NCBI GenBank assembly: GCA_039820545.1
Contig: JBCBPW010000001.1
Span: 1 to 64,000, forward strand
Source: JALEFZ01 sp039820545
GTDB lineage: Bacteria; Bacteroidota; Bacteroidia; J057
Direction: 5' to 3'
DNA length: 64,000 bases
The notes beneath the pieces were generated by a model, which was not told the origin of the DNA, did not search any database, and was given only the letters and a program-made list of their open reading frames with translations. Both the position numbers and the translations under genes were made by a program. Below are positions 56,395-64,000 of this stretch, piece after piece. Numbering within the stretch: the first letter of the stretch is position 1; each line of letters starts with the position of its first letter.

Positions 56395-58443
56395 TTATCG
56401 CTCTATTCGGACTGTCTCGCGATCACGTCCTAAACCTATAATTGTGAGCGATTCCCAAGCTTTGGGAAGTGGAGCAGACAATATCGGAAGCTTTTCGTTT
56501 TCGATTGCCACCCCTCCGAACCCAAAGATGATGGCTTGTAACAAACCGCCCGCTCCCGTAGCAAAATAAGGATTGCCACATCCCTGACATTCGGCCAGGA
56601 CGCCAAAAGGCGGTACTTCATTGGGTTGATAACTCTTCAAAAACAGCTCATAGGCTTTCTCTGTCTGCCCTAAGCGTTGGTACAAGATCGACAGTGTCGC
56701 ATATCCCATGGCAGGTCCTCCCTTATCGATGCGTGGCTCATAGAACTTTAGGTCCTTTTCTATCTGATCAGGATCTGAGATTACTCCTAGTGGAAAGGCC
56801 AATAGATTCACATCAGCTTGCTTGATGATGGTATCCTTATAGGTCGCATGCTCTGCTGTCACACCATTAGATAGCTTGAGCAAGGGTATTTGCTCACTGA
56901 TCTTCTCCCAATCTGTATGGGGTTCCAGTCCAAGTTCTTGGCTCGCGGCTACCGCATACTTCAGCGAGGCAATGGCCACTCCGTTGGTAAATGCATTATC
57001 GTCTACATTTTCAGCGTACTCGTCGGCGGCAACTACATTGTATAGGTGCGAGACACCATTTTCATCTGTCTCTACCCTACTCACCCAAAAATCGGCAATT
57101 TCCTTGAGCATAGGATAGCCTTTTTCCTTCAGCCATTCTTTGTCTTGTGTGATCCTGTAATAGTTCCAGTAGGCCACGGCCACATCACCTGTGATATGAT
57201 GCTCAAAGGGACCTGTAATCGCCCAAACTGGCGTAGCCTCCTGTCCTTCATCATCAGATTCCCAGGGAAACATGGCCCCTTTGTACCCGTGGGACTGGGC
57301 GTTTTGCTTGGCCATATCCAGTCGATCCCATCTGTAATCCAAAAGTGATTTCGCCATATCTGGCTGCAGCATGAGCAAGGGCGGATACATCCACAGCTCT
57401 GTATCCCAAAACACGTGGCCATTGTAGCCCAGACCTGAAAGTCCCATCGGAGACATCGAGTAACCTGAGTTCTCTCGTGTGAAAGCATATAGATGATAAA
57501 GCGCGCTGCGAACAGCCAGCTGAGAACGACGATCTCCCTCAATGAGAATGTCTGCTTGCCATAGCTTATCCCAAGCAGCCTTGTGTCGATCGATCAGTCG
57601 TGCCCGCCCTTCCAAAGCTGCGTAGAGTGTGAGTCGCTCTGCTTCGTTGAATGGGTCTGCGTAGTGCTCCGTAGAGACCTCAGAACCCAAAACGGTGAAA
57701 CGAAACCTCTCTCCCTTTTTCAGGTCCTTGTCTATATGAATAAAGTGGCGGCCATAGTCCCAGGATTCATGAATGAGTTTTTCATAGTCCGTTTCTTCCT
57801 TCAAAAGGACTGTATTAGATGCAGCGAGTGTATGCTTTCCTGTCGGACTCATACCTTGAGAGCTCATCAAGGGAATCTTGACATGGGGACGATTAATCAT
57901 CTGATAGTGATTGGTCACCTCACGCAGGATTTCAGGGGCTTGTATCTCACTTCCCACATCTACCCCCACATCCGTGAGTGCTGTCACCTCCACTTCAATC
58001 ATAGAAGTGAAAGGCAAATGACGAAGCGCACGGAGACTGTAGGCCACTTTGACCTGATCATTGAATTGAAAGCTGGCATGGAAGGTCCCATCTTTCATGT
58101 CGAGGTATTGGCGATAAAACTGAATGTTTTCAAAGGAGATGGATTCTTTGACTTCACCTTGTCCCACTTTCAAGAACATATTTGCGAAGTTGAAGCCTTT
58201 CAAAATGTTGGAGACGCGTCCTCGCCCGTAGGTATCAAATACCCCATTGAGGACAACTTCTTCTACTTGGAGCGGCTGAGCAGAAGAGACGAGCCCTACC
58301 ATCCCGTTGGCTACCGTGATACCATAATAATTGTCAGGATCTATTCCATCGGCTTCTATCAGCCAGGGAGATTTCTGGCGGATGTCCTGTGCGTAGACAA
58401 GACTCCATATACATATTGTGAGTAAGAGTATCGCTTTTTGCAT
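56395..58443 (-). CDS. Secreted glycoside hydrolase family 65 protein
   Basis: A 682-residue protein with a signal peptide (1-19, ending SLVYAQ), so exported. It has the GH65 layout: N-terminal beta-sandwich (about 25-290), linker helices, an (alpha/alpha)6 barrel, and a small C-terminal beta segment. The barrel contains HVFWDTELWMYPPLLM, GAMFPWESDDEGQE and the general-acid motif DEY with Glu475. GH65 includes trehalose, maltose and kojibiose phosphorylases and the glucosidase that acts on glucosylgalactosyl-hydroxylysine of collagen. Phosphate in the periplasm is limited, so a hydrolase of this family seems more likely than a phosphorylase; that is inference. The start at ATG 58443 gives a clean signal peptide. 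Confidence 0.88.
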   Translation of the reverse strand: MQKAILLLTICIWSLVYAQDIRQKSPWLIEADGIDPDNYYGITVANGMVGLVSSAQPLQVEEVVLNGVFDTYGRGRVSNILKGFNFANMFLKVGQGEVKESISFENIQFYRQYLDMKDGTFHASFQFNDQVKVAYSLRALRHLPFTSMIEVEVTALTDVGVDVGSEIQAPEILREVTNHYQMINRPHVKIPLMSSQGMSPTGKHTLAASNTVLLKEETDYEKLIHESWDYGRHFIHIDKDLKKGERFRFTVLGSEVSTEHYADPFNEAERLTLYAALEGRARLIDRHKAAWDKLWQADILIEGDRRSQLAVRSALYHLYAFTRENSGYSMSPMGLSGLGYNGHVFWDTELWMYPPLLMLQPDMAKSLLDYRWDRLDMAKQNAQSHGYKGAMFPWESDDEGQEATPVWAITGPFEHHITGDVAVAYWNYYRITQDKEWLKEKGYPMLKEIADFWVSRVETDENGVSHLYNVVAADEYAENVDDNAFTNGVAIASLKYAVAASQELGLEPHTDWEKISEQIPLLKLSNGVTAEHATYKDTIIKQADVNLLAFPLGVISDPDQIEKDLKFYEPRIDKGGPAMGYATLSILYQRLGQTEKAYELFLKSYQPNEVPPFGVLAECQGCGNPYFATGAGGLLQAIIFGFGGVAIENEKLPILSAPLPKAWESLTIIGLGRDRETVRIER

Positions 58444-58632
58444 GTCCCAATTATTTCGGGGGAAAATGGGAAGGGAGGCAATAAAATGCAAATGAGGATG
58501 AAGCATATACAATATCACTATTTCTTGTGATGAAAATGATGAGTATTTCATATGATTTTTCCCCTTCCTCATAGAGCCTTTCTGTACATTTCTTATATTC
58601 TGATATCTACCCACCATTAAATACTTACCCCC

Positions 58633-59427
58633 ATGATTACATTTGGTGATATCATGACCCGAGGCTTGATTTATTATGATGAGGAATATAAGGATGAATG
58701 TAAATCTTTTTGCGAAGTAAGAAAGATCAGCTATTTACCCCACATTGATAAGCACCACCTTATTTATCCCTATGACCAGAAAAAACGCACCTTCTCAAAA
58801 CCAACCTCTATCCAAGATTACCAGACTGTCCAAGAAGAAGATTTCGTATTCAATTCAGGCTTGAAAGGAGCTTTCGCCAAACATAAAATTATCTTTGTAA
58901 AGCAAAAGAAGCGTTTGGTTGGGGTTGTTCATTTCTCTGACTATAATCGATCTAAAGTTTCGGATTATCTTTTTCAAAGATTAAGCAGGCTAGAGAAAGG
59001 ATTGGTCAAACTCATTCTCTCGTTTGATACACTGGAAAAAAATACCCTTCGCCCATATAAGGAGCAAGATGTTAATCCCGCAGATCATTCGTTACTTGAA
59101 GAAAGTGATTTTAGAGGGTCCAAAATGACCCTTATGAAAACGCTCCGCTATGCTTACGATTTAAAAATTCTCAAGATCAAAGAGAAACATATTGATTTGA
59201 TCACCGCTATCCGTAACAAAATTGCCCATAGCGAAGGACTGATTGATCGGGCAAAAGGCTCTAGTTTTGACTATAAATTAGGCTCCTATATACGACTCTT
59301 AGAGGGAGCTGTTGCACTTGAAATTGCCATCAAACAAGTCTCCAACGCACTTTACTTCACAGAGATCATTCATAAAAAAGATCCCTCCATACCTGTGAAA
59401 CCTCTAGAAGAAGTACTGTTCGATTGA
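58633..59427 (+). CDS. CBS-pair and HEPN-like protein
   Basis: A 264-residue soluble protein. The N-terminal 125 residues look like two CBS motifs (ITFGDIMTRGLI near the start; LVGVVHFSDYNRSKVSDYL at about 97-115). CBS pairs usually bind adenosyl ligands. After an amphipathic linker the C-terminal part contains AIRNKIAHSEGL, an Arg194-x4-His199 motif that fits the HEPN family (R-polar-x3-H), whose members are often RNases or nucleotide-modifying partners. I infer a ligand-controlled HEPN protein; HEPN assignment is by motif only. The gene is alone on its strand and ends in a bidirectional terminator. Confidence 0.6.
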   Translation: MITFGDIMTRGLIYYDEEYKDECKSFCEVRKISYLPHIDKHHLIYPYDQKKRTFSKPTSIQDYQTVQEEDFVFNSGLKGAFAKHKIIFVKQKKRLVGVVHFSDYNRSKVSDYLFQRLSRLEKGLVKLILSFDTLEKNTLRPYKEQDVNPADHSLLEESDFRGSKMTLMKTLRYAYDLKILKIKEKHIDLITAIRNKIAHSEGLIDRAKGSSFDYKLGSYIRLLEGAVALEIAIKQVSNALYFTEIIHKKDPSIPVKPLEEVLFD

Positions 59428-59443
59428 TAATCCCCATTAACCA

Positions 59444-59481
59444 AAAAGAGTTGCTCTAATCGAAATAGGAGCAACTCTTTT
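59444..59481. terminator. Bidirectional terminator with 13-bp stem
   Basis: AAAAGAGTTGCTC (59444-59456) and GAGCAACTCTTTT (59469-59481) form a perfect 13-bp stem around a 12-base loop, with A- and T-rich flanks. It serves the CBS-HEPN-like gene and the convergent AIM24-like gene. Confidence 0.9.
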
Positions 59482-59498
59482 CATTTCACTATATCAAC

Positions 59499-60287
59499 CT
59501 ACCCATCCAACAGATCGCCCAGTCCACCGAGCACGCTTCCTTCTCCCTTTCCCGAACCAAGGCGCGCGTTGGCTAGGACCCGCCCTGCTAGTCGGCTGAA
59601 AGGCAAAGACTGAATCCACACCCGCCCAGGGCCTTGCAACCTGGCGTAGAATAGCCCTTCTCCCCCAAAAATGGCATTTTTGATTCCCTTGACCATTTCG
59701 ATGTCGTAGTTCACCTCGTGGGTGAACCCTACGATACAGCCTGTATCCACTTTGAGTACTTCTCCTGGTTCCAGGATGCGCTCGTGGATGTTACCTCCTG
59801 CATGCATGAAGGCCCAGCCATCACCCTCAAGCTTTTGCATGATGAAGCCTTCCCCTCCAAAGAGTCCTCTGCCCAGCTTACGTGAAAACTCAATCCCGAC
59901 TGATACCCCTTTCGCAGCACAGAGAAACGCGTCCTTTTGACAGATTATTTTTCCTCCCATAGTCGCCAGATCCAAGGCAATGATTCGTCCTGGATAAGGA
60001 GAGGCAAAGGAGACACGCTTTTTACCAGATCCTTGGTGGGTAAAAGCTGTCATGAACAAGCTTTCACCTGTGATTAATCTTTTCCCAGCAGACAGTACCT
60101 TCCCCCAAACACCTGAGTTTTGCGAGGAGCTGGAACCGTCACCAAAAATGGTCGCCATCTCGATCCCATCATCCATCATCATAAAGGCCCCCGATTCCGC
60201 AATCACGGTTTCCATTGGATCCAGTTCTATTTCTACAAATTGCATTTCTTCGCCATATATGCGATAATCAATCTCGTGTGCAGACAT
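59499..60287 (-). CDS. TIGR00266/AIM24 family protein
   Basis: A 262-residue protein of the TIGR00266/AIM24-like family: IDYRIYGEEMQFVEIELDP and ETVIAESGAFMMM at the N-terminus, the central GGKIICQKDAFLCAAKGV, and IFGGEGLFYARLQGPGRVWIQ near the C-terminus. These proteins have a beta-sandwich fold related to the mitochondrial AIM24 protein and are widespread in bacteria with no assigned function. It lacks a signal peptide. It is transcribed towards the CBS-HEPN gene and shares its terminator. Confidence 0.9.
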   Translation of the reverse strand: MSAHEIDYRIYGEEMQFVEIELDPMETVIAESGAFMMMDDGIEMATIFGDGSSSSQNSGVWGKVLSAGKRLITGESLFMTAFTHQGSGKKRVSFASPYPGRIIALDLATMGGKIICQKDAFLCAAKGVSVGIEFSRKLGRGLFGGEGFIMQKLEGDGWAFMHAGGNIHERILEPGEVLKVDTGCIVGFTHEVNYDIEMVKGIKNAIFGGEGLFYARLQGPGRVWIQSLPFSRLAGRVLANARLGSGKGEGSVLGGLGDLLDG

Positions 60288-60391
60288 ATCTTTTTGTTTT
60301 ATTTATTCGTAGGCATTCATAGAGAGAGAGATTATACCCAAAGGGTTGAAATTCTCATAGGATATTTGTTCATCTGTTCATAGCCCACTAC

Positions 60392-60910
60392 ATGAAAAAG
60401 AAGATACTTCGCATCCTCAAATGGTCATTTGCCATCTTATTTGTTATGGGGCTTCTCCTCCCCCAAGACCTGATGATTCCCGTCCAAGGAGCCAATCAAA
60501 GAGACTGGAACTCTGAAACCTTTTGGTATTATCCATGGGGATCTTCTATTACACATAAAGGCGTCGACATCTTTGCAAAAGAAGGCACACCTGTTGTATC
60601 TGCCAGTCATGGAATCAAACTATTCAAGTTTTCGGGGAGTAAGGGTGGGAACGGTGTCCTCCTCCTTGGTCCCAAATGGCGCCTTCATTACTACGCACAC
60701 TTTCAGGAATATGCAGATGATCTGGGCGTCTTTATTCCCAGGGGAAAAATCATCGGCTATGTAGGTACGACAGGTAATGCGATGGGGAAACCCGCCCACC
60801 TACATTATTCCTTAGCTACCCTTATCCCCTACCCCTGGCGAACCGATGATGACCGCCAAGGATGGATGAAGATGTTTATCCTGAATCCCTTGGATTATCT
60901 AGAAAAATAA
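60392..60910 (+). CDS. M23 family zinc metallopeptidase
   Basis: A 172-residue protein with an N-terminal hydrophobic segment (residues 8-25) that should anchor or export it. The M23/LytM zinc site is His55-x3-Asp59 in HKGVDI and His136-x-His138 in AHLHYS, the third ligand set. The intervening VGTTGNAMGKP is also characteristic. These peptidases cleave peptide cross-links in bacterial walls or act as wall remodelling factors. It is smaller than typical M23 proteins and consists of almost the catalytic domain only, so it could act in the periplasm on the cell's own wall or be secreted against other bacteria. Confidence 0.85.
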   Translation: MKKKILRILKWSFAILFVMGLLLPQDLMIPVQGANQRDWNSETFWYYPWGSSITHKGVDIFAKEGTPVVSASHGIKLFKFSGSKGGNGVLLLGPKWRLHYYAHFQEYADDLGVFIPRGKIIGYVGTTGNAMGKPAHLHYSLATLIPYPWRTDDDRQGWMKMFILNPLDYLEK

Positions 60911-61243
60911 CATCAATAAAAGCACAGAAAAAGCTTAAAACGCATTCCTATTTCTTTCTCGTGAGGTTGAATTTTGGCCAAAAAGGGTGTGATACGGGCG
61001 TAAGGTACACCTGTAAAGCAGAAAGTAATTTCGTCATTAAAATCATTCCTACATACATAATATTCCTTCTATTCCTCTATTGCATACCCGCCAAACTGAC
61101 GAAAATTAGTCAAGGTAGGCGAAAGATTTTCTCTCATTATAAAGATATTTCTTCTGTGACTGTATGGGAGTCCTCCTTATTTCAGTTTATACAAATTCTC
61201 ATTTTCGTATAAATTGCGTGAGTCTAAATAGAACTTCTCCCAT
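60911..61243. other. Intergenic region with no supported gene
   Basis: A 333-bp gap between the M23 and T9SS genes. It contains only short low-quality ORFs and AT-rich sequence near the likely promoter of the following gene (ATTCTCATTTTCGTATAAATT just upstream). Confidence 0.5.
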
Positions 61244-62404
61244 ATGAAAAAGATTCTACCCCTATTCTTTCTATTCTTGCCCTACCTTCTATCGGCGCAG
61301 TATTTGGAAACGTTTACCACGGATGGTATCGGTGTAGCTGGCGTATGCGGTTCTTCTGCCAGCTCTTCTTGCGCAACCAATAATATTACAAGTTCTTGGA
61401 CACTTACGGGTGATTTCCTAGGCTTAACTACGGCAGGCTCAGACAGAGTCATTACATCAGGCGGCCAGCTAGTCGTGGATGACATAGACAGCGTGATCTG
61501 CTGGCACTCGCCTACACTAGATATATCCACTCCAGCTACAGCTTCTCTCTCTGTAGATCTTGAGTGGAATTCATTTGATACAGGCGCGGGCAGTACCGAT
61601 TACAATTTTATCAGTGTAGAGTATCAAGTGGATGGTGGGGGGTATACAGAAATTCCCAACATTATCAGTGGTTCTCCAGCGTTCCGTACAGTAGAAGGAC
61701 AAGCAGGCCAAGGAAGTGGAACGGGAACTGGGACAGCCACTGCATCGGGTATAGTGGGAAATACAATGGATATCCGCATATGCTTTGAAAACAACTCTTC
61801 ATCTGAAGATGTATTCATCGACAATGTCAGTGTACCAGAAGCTGGTGTGACATTTCCTGTAGAATGGGGTTCATTGGACATCGCGCAAGTAGATGGACAT
61901 GTGCAACTCGAATGGACGACATTAACGGAATCTAACAATGCTAAGTTCAACATCATGCGCAGCATAGACGGTATGAGTTGGGCGAATGTAGGATCAGTAA
62001 AAGGAGCGGGAAACTCAACCGCTACCCAATCTTATGAGTTTGCAGATTATGGTACGACTCTAGGGAAATATTTTTATCGCATCCAACAGGTGGACTTCAA
62101 TGGGATGTACGCATTCAGCAATGTCCTGGAGATTCAGGTGACAGAACGTATGGCGCTGATGAGCGATGTATTTCCCAACCCAAGCAAAGGGCAAATCTCA
62201 GCATATCTCAACATCCCCGATGAGGGTGTACTTGTGATTCAGGCCTATGATTTACAGGGTCGCCTCGTATGGAATCATAAAAATGAATACACCGTAGGGA
62301 GACATCGCATGGAGCTAAATTGGGCAGGGTTGGCAAAAGGTATTTATCTATTGAAGGCCCAGCTCAACCAATGGCAGTCCCAGTCTTACGTCATACTAGA
62401 GTAG
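61244..62404 (+). CDS. Secreted T9SS type A protein of unknown function
   Basis: A 386-residue protein with a signal peptide (1-19, ending YLLSAQ). The N-terminal domain of about 180 residues is all-beta and Ser/Thr/Cys-rich, with VCGSSASSSCATNN near its start and a segment IRICFENNSSSEDVFIDNVSV that is typical of MAM/lectin-like jelly-roll domains in secreted Bacteroidota proteins. A type A T9SS sorting domain follows, starting VFPNPSKGQISAYLN and ending SQSYVILE. Between them VEWGSLDIAQVDGHVQLEWTT resembles the fibronectin-like linker common in such proteins. It is exported, function unknown. Confidence 0.75.
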   Translation: MKKILPLFFLFLPYLLSAQYLETFTTDGIGVAGVCGSSASSSCATNNITSSWTLTGDFLGLTTAGSDRVITSGGQLVVDDIDSVICWHSPTLDISTPATASLSVDLEWNSFDTGAGSTDYNFISVEYQVDGGGYTEIPNIISGSPAFRTVEGQAGQGSGTGTGTATASGIVGNTMDIRICFENNSSSEDVFIDNVSVPEAGVTFPVEWGSLDIAQVDGHVQLEWTTLTESNNAKFNIMRSIDGMSWANVGSVKGAGNSTATQSYEFADYGTTLGKYFYRIQQVDFNGMYAFSNVLEIQVTERMALMSDVFPNPSKGQISAYLNIPDEGVLVIQAYDLQGRLVWNHKNEYTVGRHRMELNWAGLAKGIYLLKAQLNQWQSQSYVILE

Positions 62405-62439
62405 AAAAAAACTTAGGCATTTTATTTAGAAAAGAGGGC

Positions 62440-62488
62440 ATAAAAATCAAAAGGGGGAAGTCCAATGCTTCCCCCTTTTGATTTTTAT
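62440..62488. terminator. Bidirectional terminator with 21-bp perfect stem
   Basis: Positions 62440-62460 pair perfectly with 62468-62488 around a 7-base loop. The arms carry A-runs and T-runs, so the hairpin can stop transcription of the plus-strand T9SS gene (end 62404) and of the minus-strand PKD gene (end 62499). Confidence 0.95.
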
Positions 62489-62498
62489 ATACGCTGTC

Positions 62499-64000
62499 CT
62501 ACCACATGATCGTAATAGTACCCATTCGGTCGATTTCACGGCCTTTGTAATCTGTTGCATTGACACGATACACATAGACGCCTGGACGCACGAGCTGTCC
62601 ATTGCTGCCACGACCATCCCATCTAAACCCAAGATCATTGGTCTGGAATACCTGCTGGCCCCAACGGTTGAATACCGCAAAATCAATCTGCTCAATCAAC
62701 TGGGTATTGACATAATATGTATCATTGTTAAAGTCTCCATCTGGTGTAAAGGCAGAAGGCAGGTCCAACAAGCGCAATTCCTTGATCTCCAATTGCTGGC
62801 TCTGTGCCGATAACTCACAACCGTCCACCGTCAAGAGATCGACAGATGCGTTGACATATCCTCTTTGATCGTAGGTATGCGTAGGTATGGGTTCATTGGA
62901 AACTGCACCATCTCCAAAGTCCCAGAAATAAGTCGCAAGGTCCCCGCTTGTAATAGTCTCCACACGAAACTCAACCGTTGCCTCAGGAAGATTGAGCAAA
63001 CTGTCACTCACGACCAATCGAACTTCAGGAACTTCAAAAGTCGAGACCAGCAGTCTGGTGCGGTCCTGAGATATACATCCCTGCTCCGAGATACTCTCTG
63101 CATAGTAAAAATCTGCGCGCGCCACATCAGTAAGTAAAATCGACTTCAGCTCACTGATGGGTTCACCACCCGTAGCACTGGTATACCATTTCACTTTATC
63201 TGTCCCTTGAACATTGGCAATCAACACAGCATCCTCTCCTGGACAGACTTGTACATCCTCTCCTGTAGGTGCCAAAGGGGCAGGATAGATCTCGATTGCA
63301 CCCGCAATCACGTTGGTACAGCCCTTATCTGTAATAACTGTTAGCTGTGGAATGAAATTACCTGACTGGTTATAGGTATAAGGATAGTTCCCTGTACTAA
63401 TGGTAGAACCTCCATCACCTGTATTCCAGACAAATGACTGGATAAAATCTCCATTACTCTCATCGACGGTACTCGTACTGATAAACTCCGTCTCAGCAAA
63501 AATACAGATGTCTTCTACTGTGAATGAAGCCGTAGGATTGGGGTGAATCGTTAAATCCTGCGTCAATGTATCTACACAGCCCTGATCAGATACGGCAATC
63601 AATGTCAGAGGATACGTCCCTAGATCAGAGTATACAGGTTGGGGCGCAATATCTGTACTCTCAATTCCATTACCGAACTTCCATAAATAAGCAGAGATCG
63701 TTTGTGGGTTGTCTACAGTAGAATTATTGGATAGTGTGAGGGTACTGTCTTCACAAGCTGCTGCATCTACAGAAAAAGCTGCCACAGGATCAGGATAAAT
63801 GGTGACTTCTTGGGTTTCTGAGTCTAAACATCCGTCATCATTCGATACGGTAAGAGTCACAGAGTAGGTACCTGGTCCTGGATAGGTAGGACTCGGAGAG
63901 GCCAAGCTACTACTTCCACCTGCAAAGCCAAAGTTCCAGCCGTAGTTCAATGAAGGCGTATTGAATTGGCTCTGATCAGAGAAAGGCACAGCATCATTGT
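62499..64000 (-). CDS. PKD-repeat protein with T9SS type B domain, 5' partial
   Basis: The gene runs off the right edge, so only the C-terminal part (about 500 residues) is seen. It contains at least four PKD-type units (YGWNFGFAGGSS, AYLWKFGNG, FVWNTGDGGS, YFWDFGDGA), an Ig-like segment with VCPGEDAVLIANVQG, and a gliding-motility-type type B sorting domain (PSAFTPDGDFNNDTYYV, FNRWGQQVF, RPGVYVYRV, ending MGTITIMW). It should be exported by T9SS and displayed or released at the surface. It is similar in layout to the giant PKD protein at 47200-55962. The frame remains open to the edge. Confidence 0.85.
   Translation of the reverse strand, partial: NDAVPFSDQSQFNTPSLNYGWNFGFAGGSSSLASPSPTYPGPGTYSVTLTVSNDDGCLDSETQEVTIYPDPVAAFSVDAAACEDSTLTLSNNSTVDNPQTISAYLWKFGNGIESTDIAPQPVYSDLGTYPLTLIAVSDQGCVDTLTQDLTIHPNPTASFTVEDICIFAETEFISTSTVDESNGDFIQSFVWNTGDGGSTISTGNYPYTYNQSGNFIPQLTVITDKGCTNVIAGAIEIYPAPLAPTGEDVQVCPGEDAVLIANVQGTDKVKWYTSATGGEPISELKSILLTDVARADFYYAESISEQGCISQDRTRLLVSTFEVPEVRLVVSDSLLNLPEATVEFRVETITSGDLATYFWDFGDGAVSNEPIPTHTYDQRGYVNASVDLLTVDGCELSAQSQQLEIKELRLLDLPSAFTPDGDFNNDTYYVNTQLIEQIDFAVFNRWGQQVFQTNDLGFRWDGRGSNGQLVRPGVYVYRVNATDYKGREIDRMGTITIMW

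Noticed and set aside
60862..61212. 116-codon ORF overlapping the end of the M23 gene
   Set aside because: It begins inside the M23 coding sequence in another frame and continues through AT-rich intergenic sequence without recognisable features.
1..64000. tRNA, rRNA, transposase, integrase or phage genes
   Set aside because: No convincing sequence for any of these was seen in genes or intergenic regions; short tRNAs cannot be wholly excluded without a covariance search.

Overview
The window looks like chromosomal DNA of a Bacteroidota bacterium, probably Saprospirales or a cytophagal relative. The reasons are: many secreted proteins that end in type IX secretion (T9SS) sorting domains of both type A and type B, a 2920-residue PKD-repeat protein with a gliding-motility-type C-terminus, GH97 and NamZ-type glycosidases, a CHRD-repeat protein, no clear Shine-Dalgarno sequences, and a few candidate TAnnTTTG promoters. 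No rRNA, tRNA, CRISPR array, transposase or phage module was recognised. The lineage is inferred from gene content only.

Layout. 1-1053 holds a membrane protein whose 5' end is unclear, next to a perfect palindrome at the window edge. 1332-8724 (+) holds a large cellobiose-phosphorylase-like protein, then a 1217-residue protein joining an N-terminal DyP-type heme peroxidase to a C-terminal glycyl radical enzyme. 8773-19433 (-) is a run of eight genes: mutarotase-like, penicillin-acylase-like, class 3 lipase lipoprotein, SulP anion transporter with an odd C-terminal extension, an anchored hypothetical, a DHFR/RibD-like reductase, a possible effector-type hypothetical and a LolC/E-type permease. 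19543-25855 (+) holds NamZ (DUF1343), GH97, a GT2 glycosyltransferase and an SDR epimerase. 25929-33719 holds a tiny histidine-kinase-DHp-like protein and two divergent T9SS repeat proteins separated by an 810-bp spacer with paired hairpins. 33770-42794 (-) holds an NlpC/P60-like protein, small conserved proteins, an alcohol dehydrogenase overlapping a macrodomain gene, a coiled-coil protein, ProC, a methyltransferase and groES-groEL. 43331-55962 (-) holds a LamG/PKD T9SS protein, a conserved protein of unknown function, an S-adenosylmethionine hydrolase and the giant PKD protein. 56395-64000 holds a secreted GH65 enzyme, a CBS-HEPN-like protein, an AIM24-like protein, an M23 peptidase, a small T9SS protein and the 3' part of another PKD/type B T9SS protein that runs off the right edge.

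As a whole the genes suggest a predatory or polymer-degrading surface-associated lifestyle: at least six T9SS cargo proteins, wall-active enzymes (NamZ, M23, NlpC/P60-like) and secreted glycosidases, among ordinary housekeeping genes. Transcription units are well separated by strong intrinsic terminator hairpins, several of them bidirectional between convergent genes. The most unusual item is the DyP peroxidase-glycyl radical enzyme fusion at 5071-8724, in which the key residues of both families are present and no activating enzyme is seen nearby.
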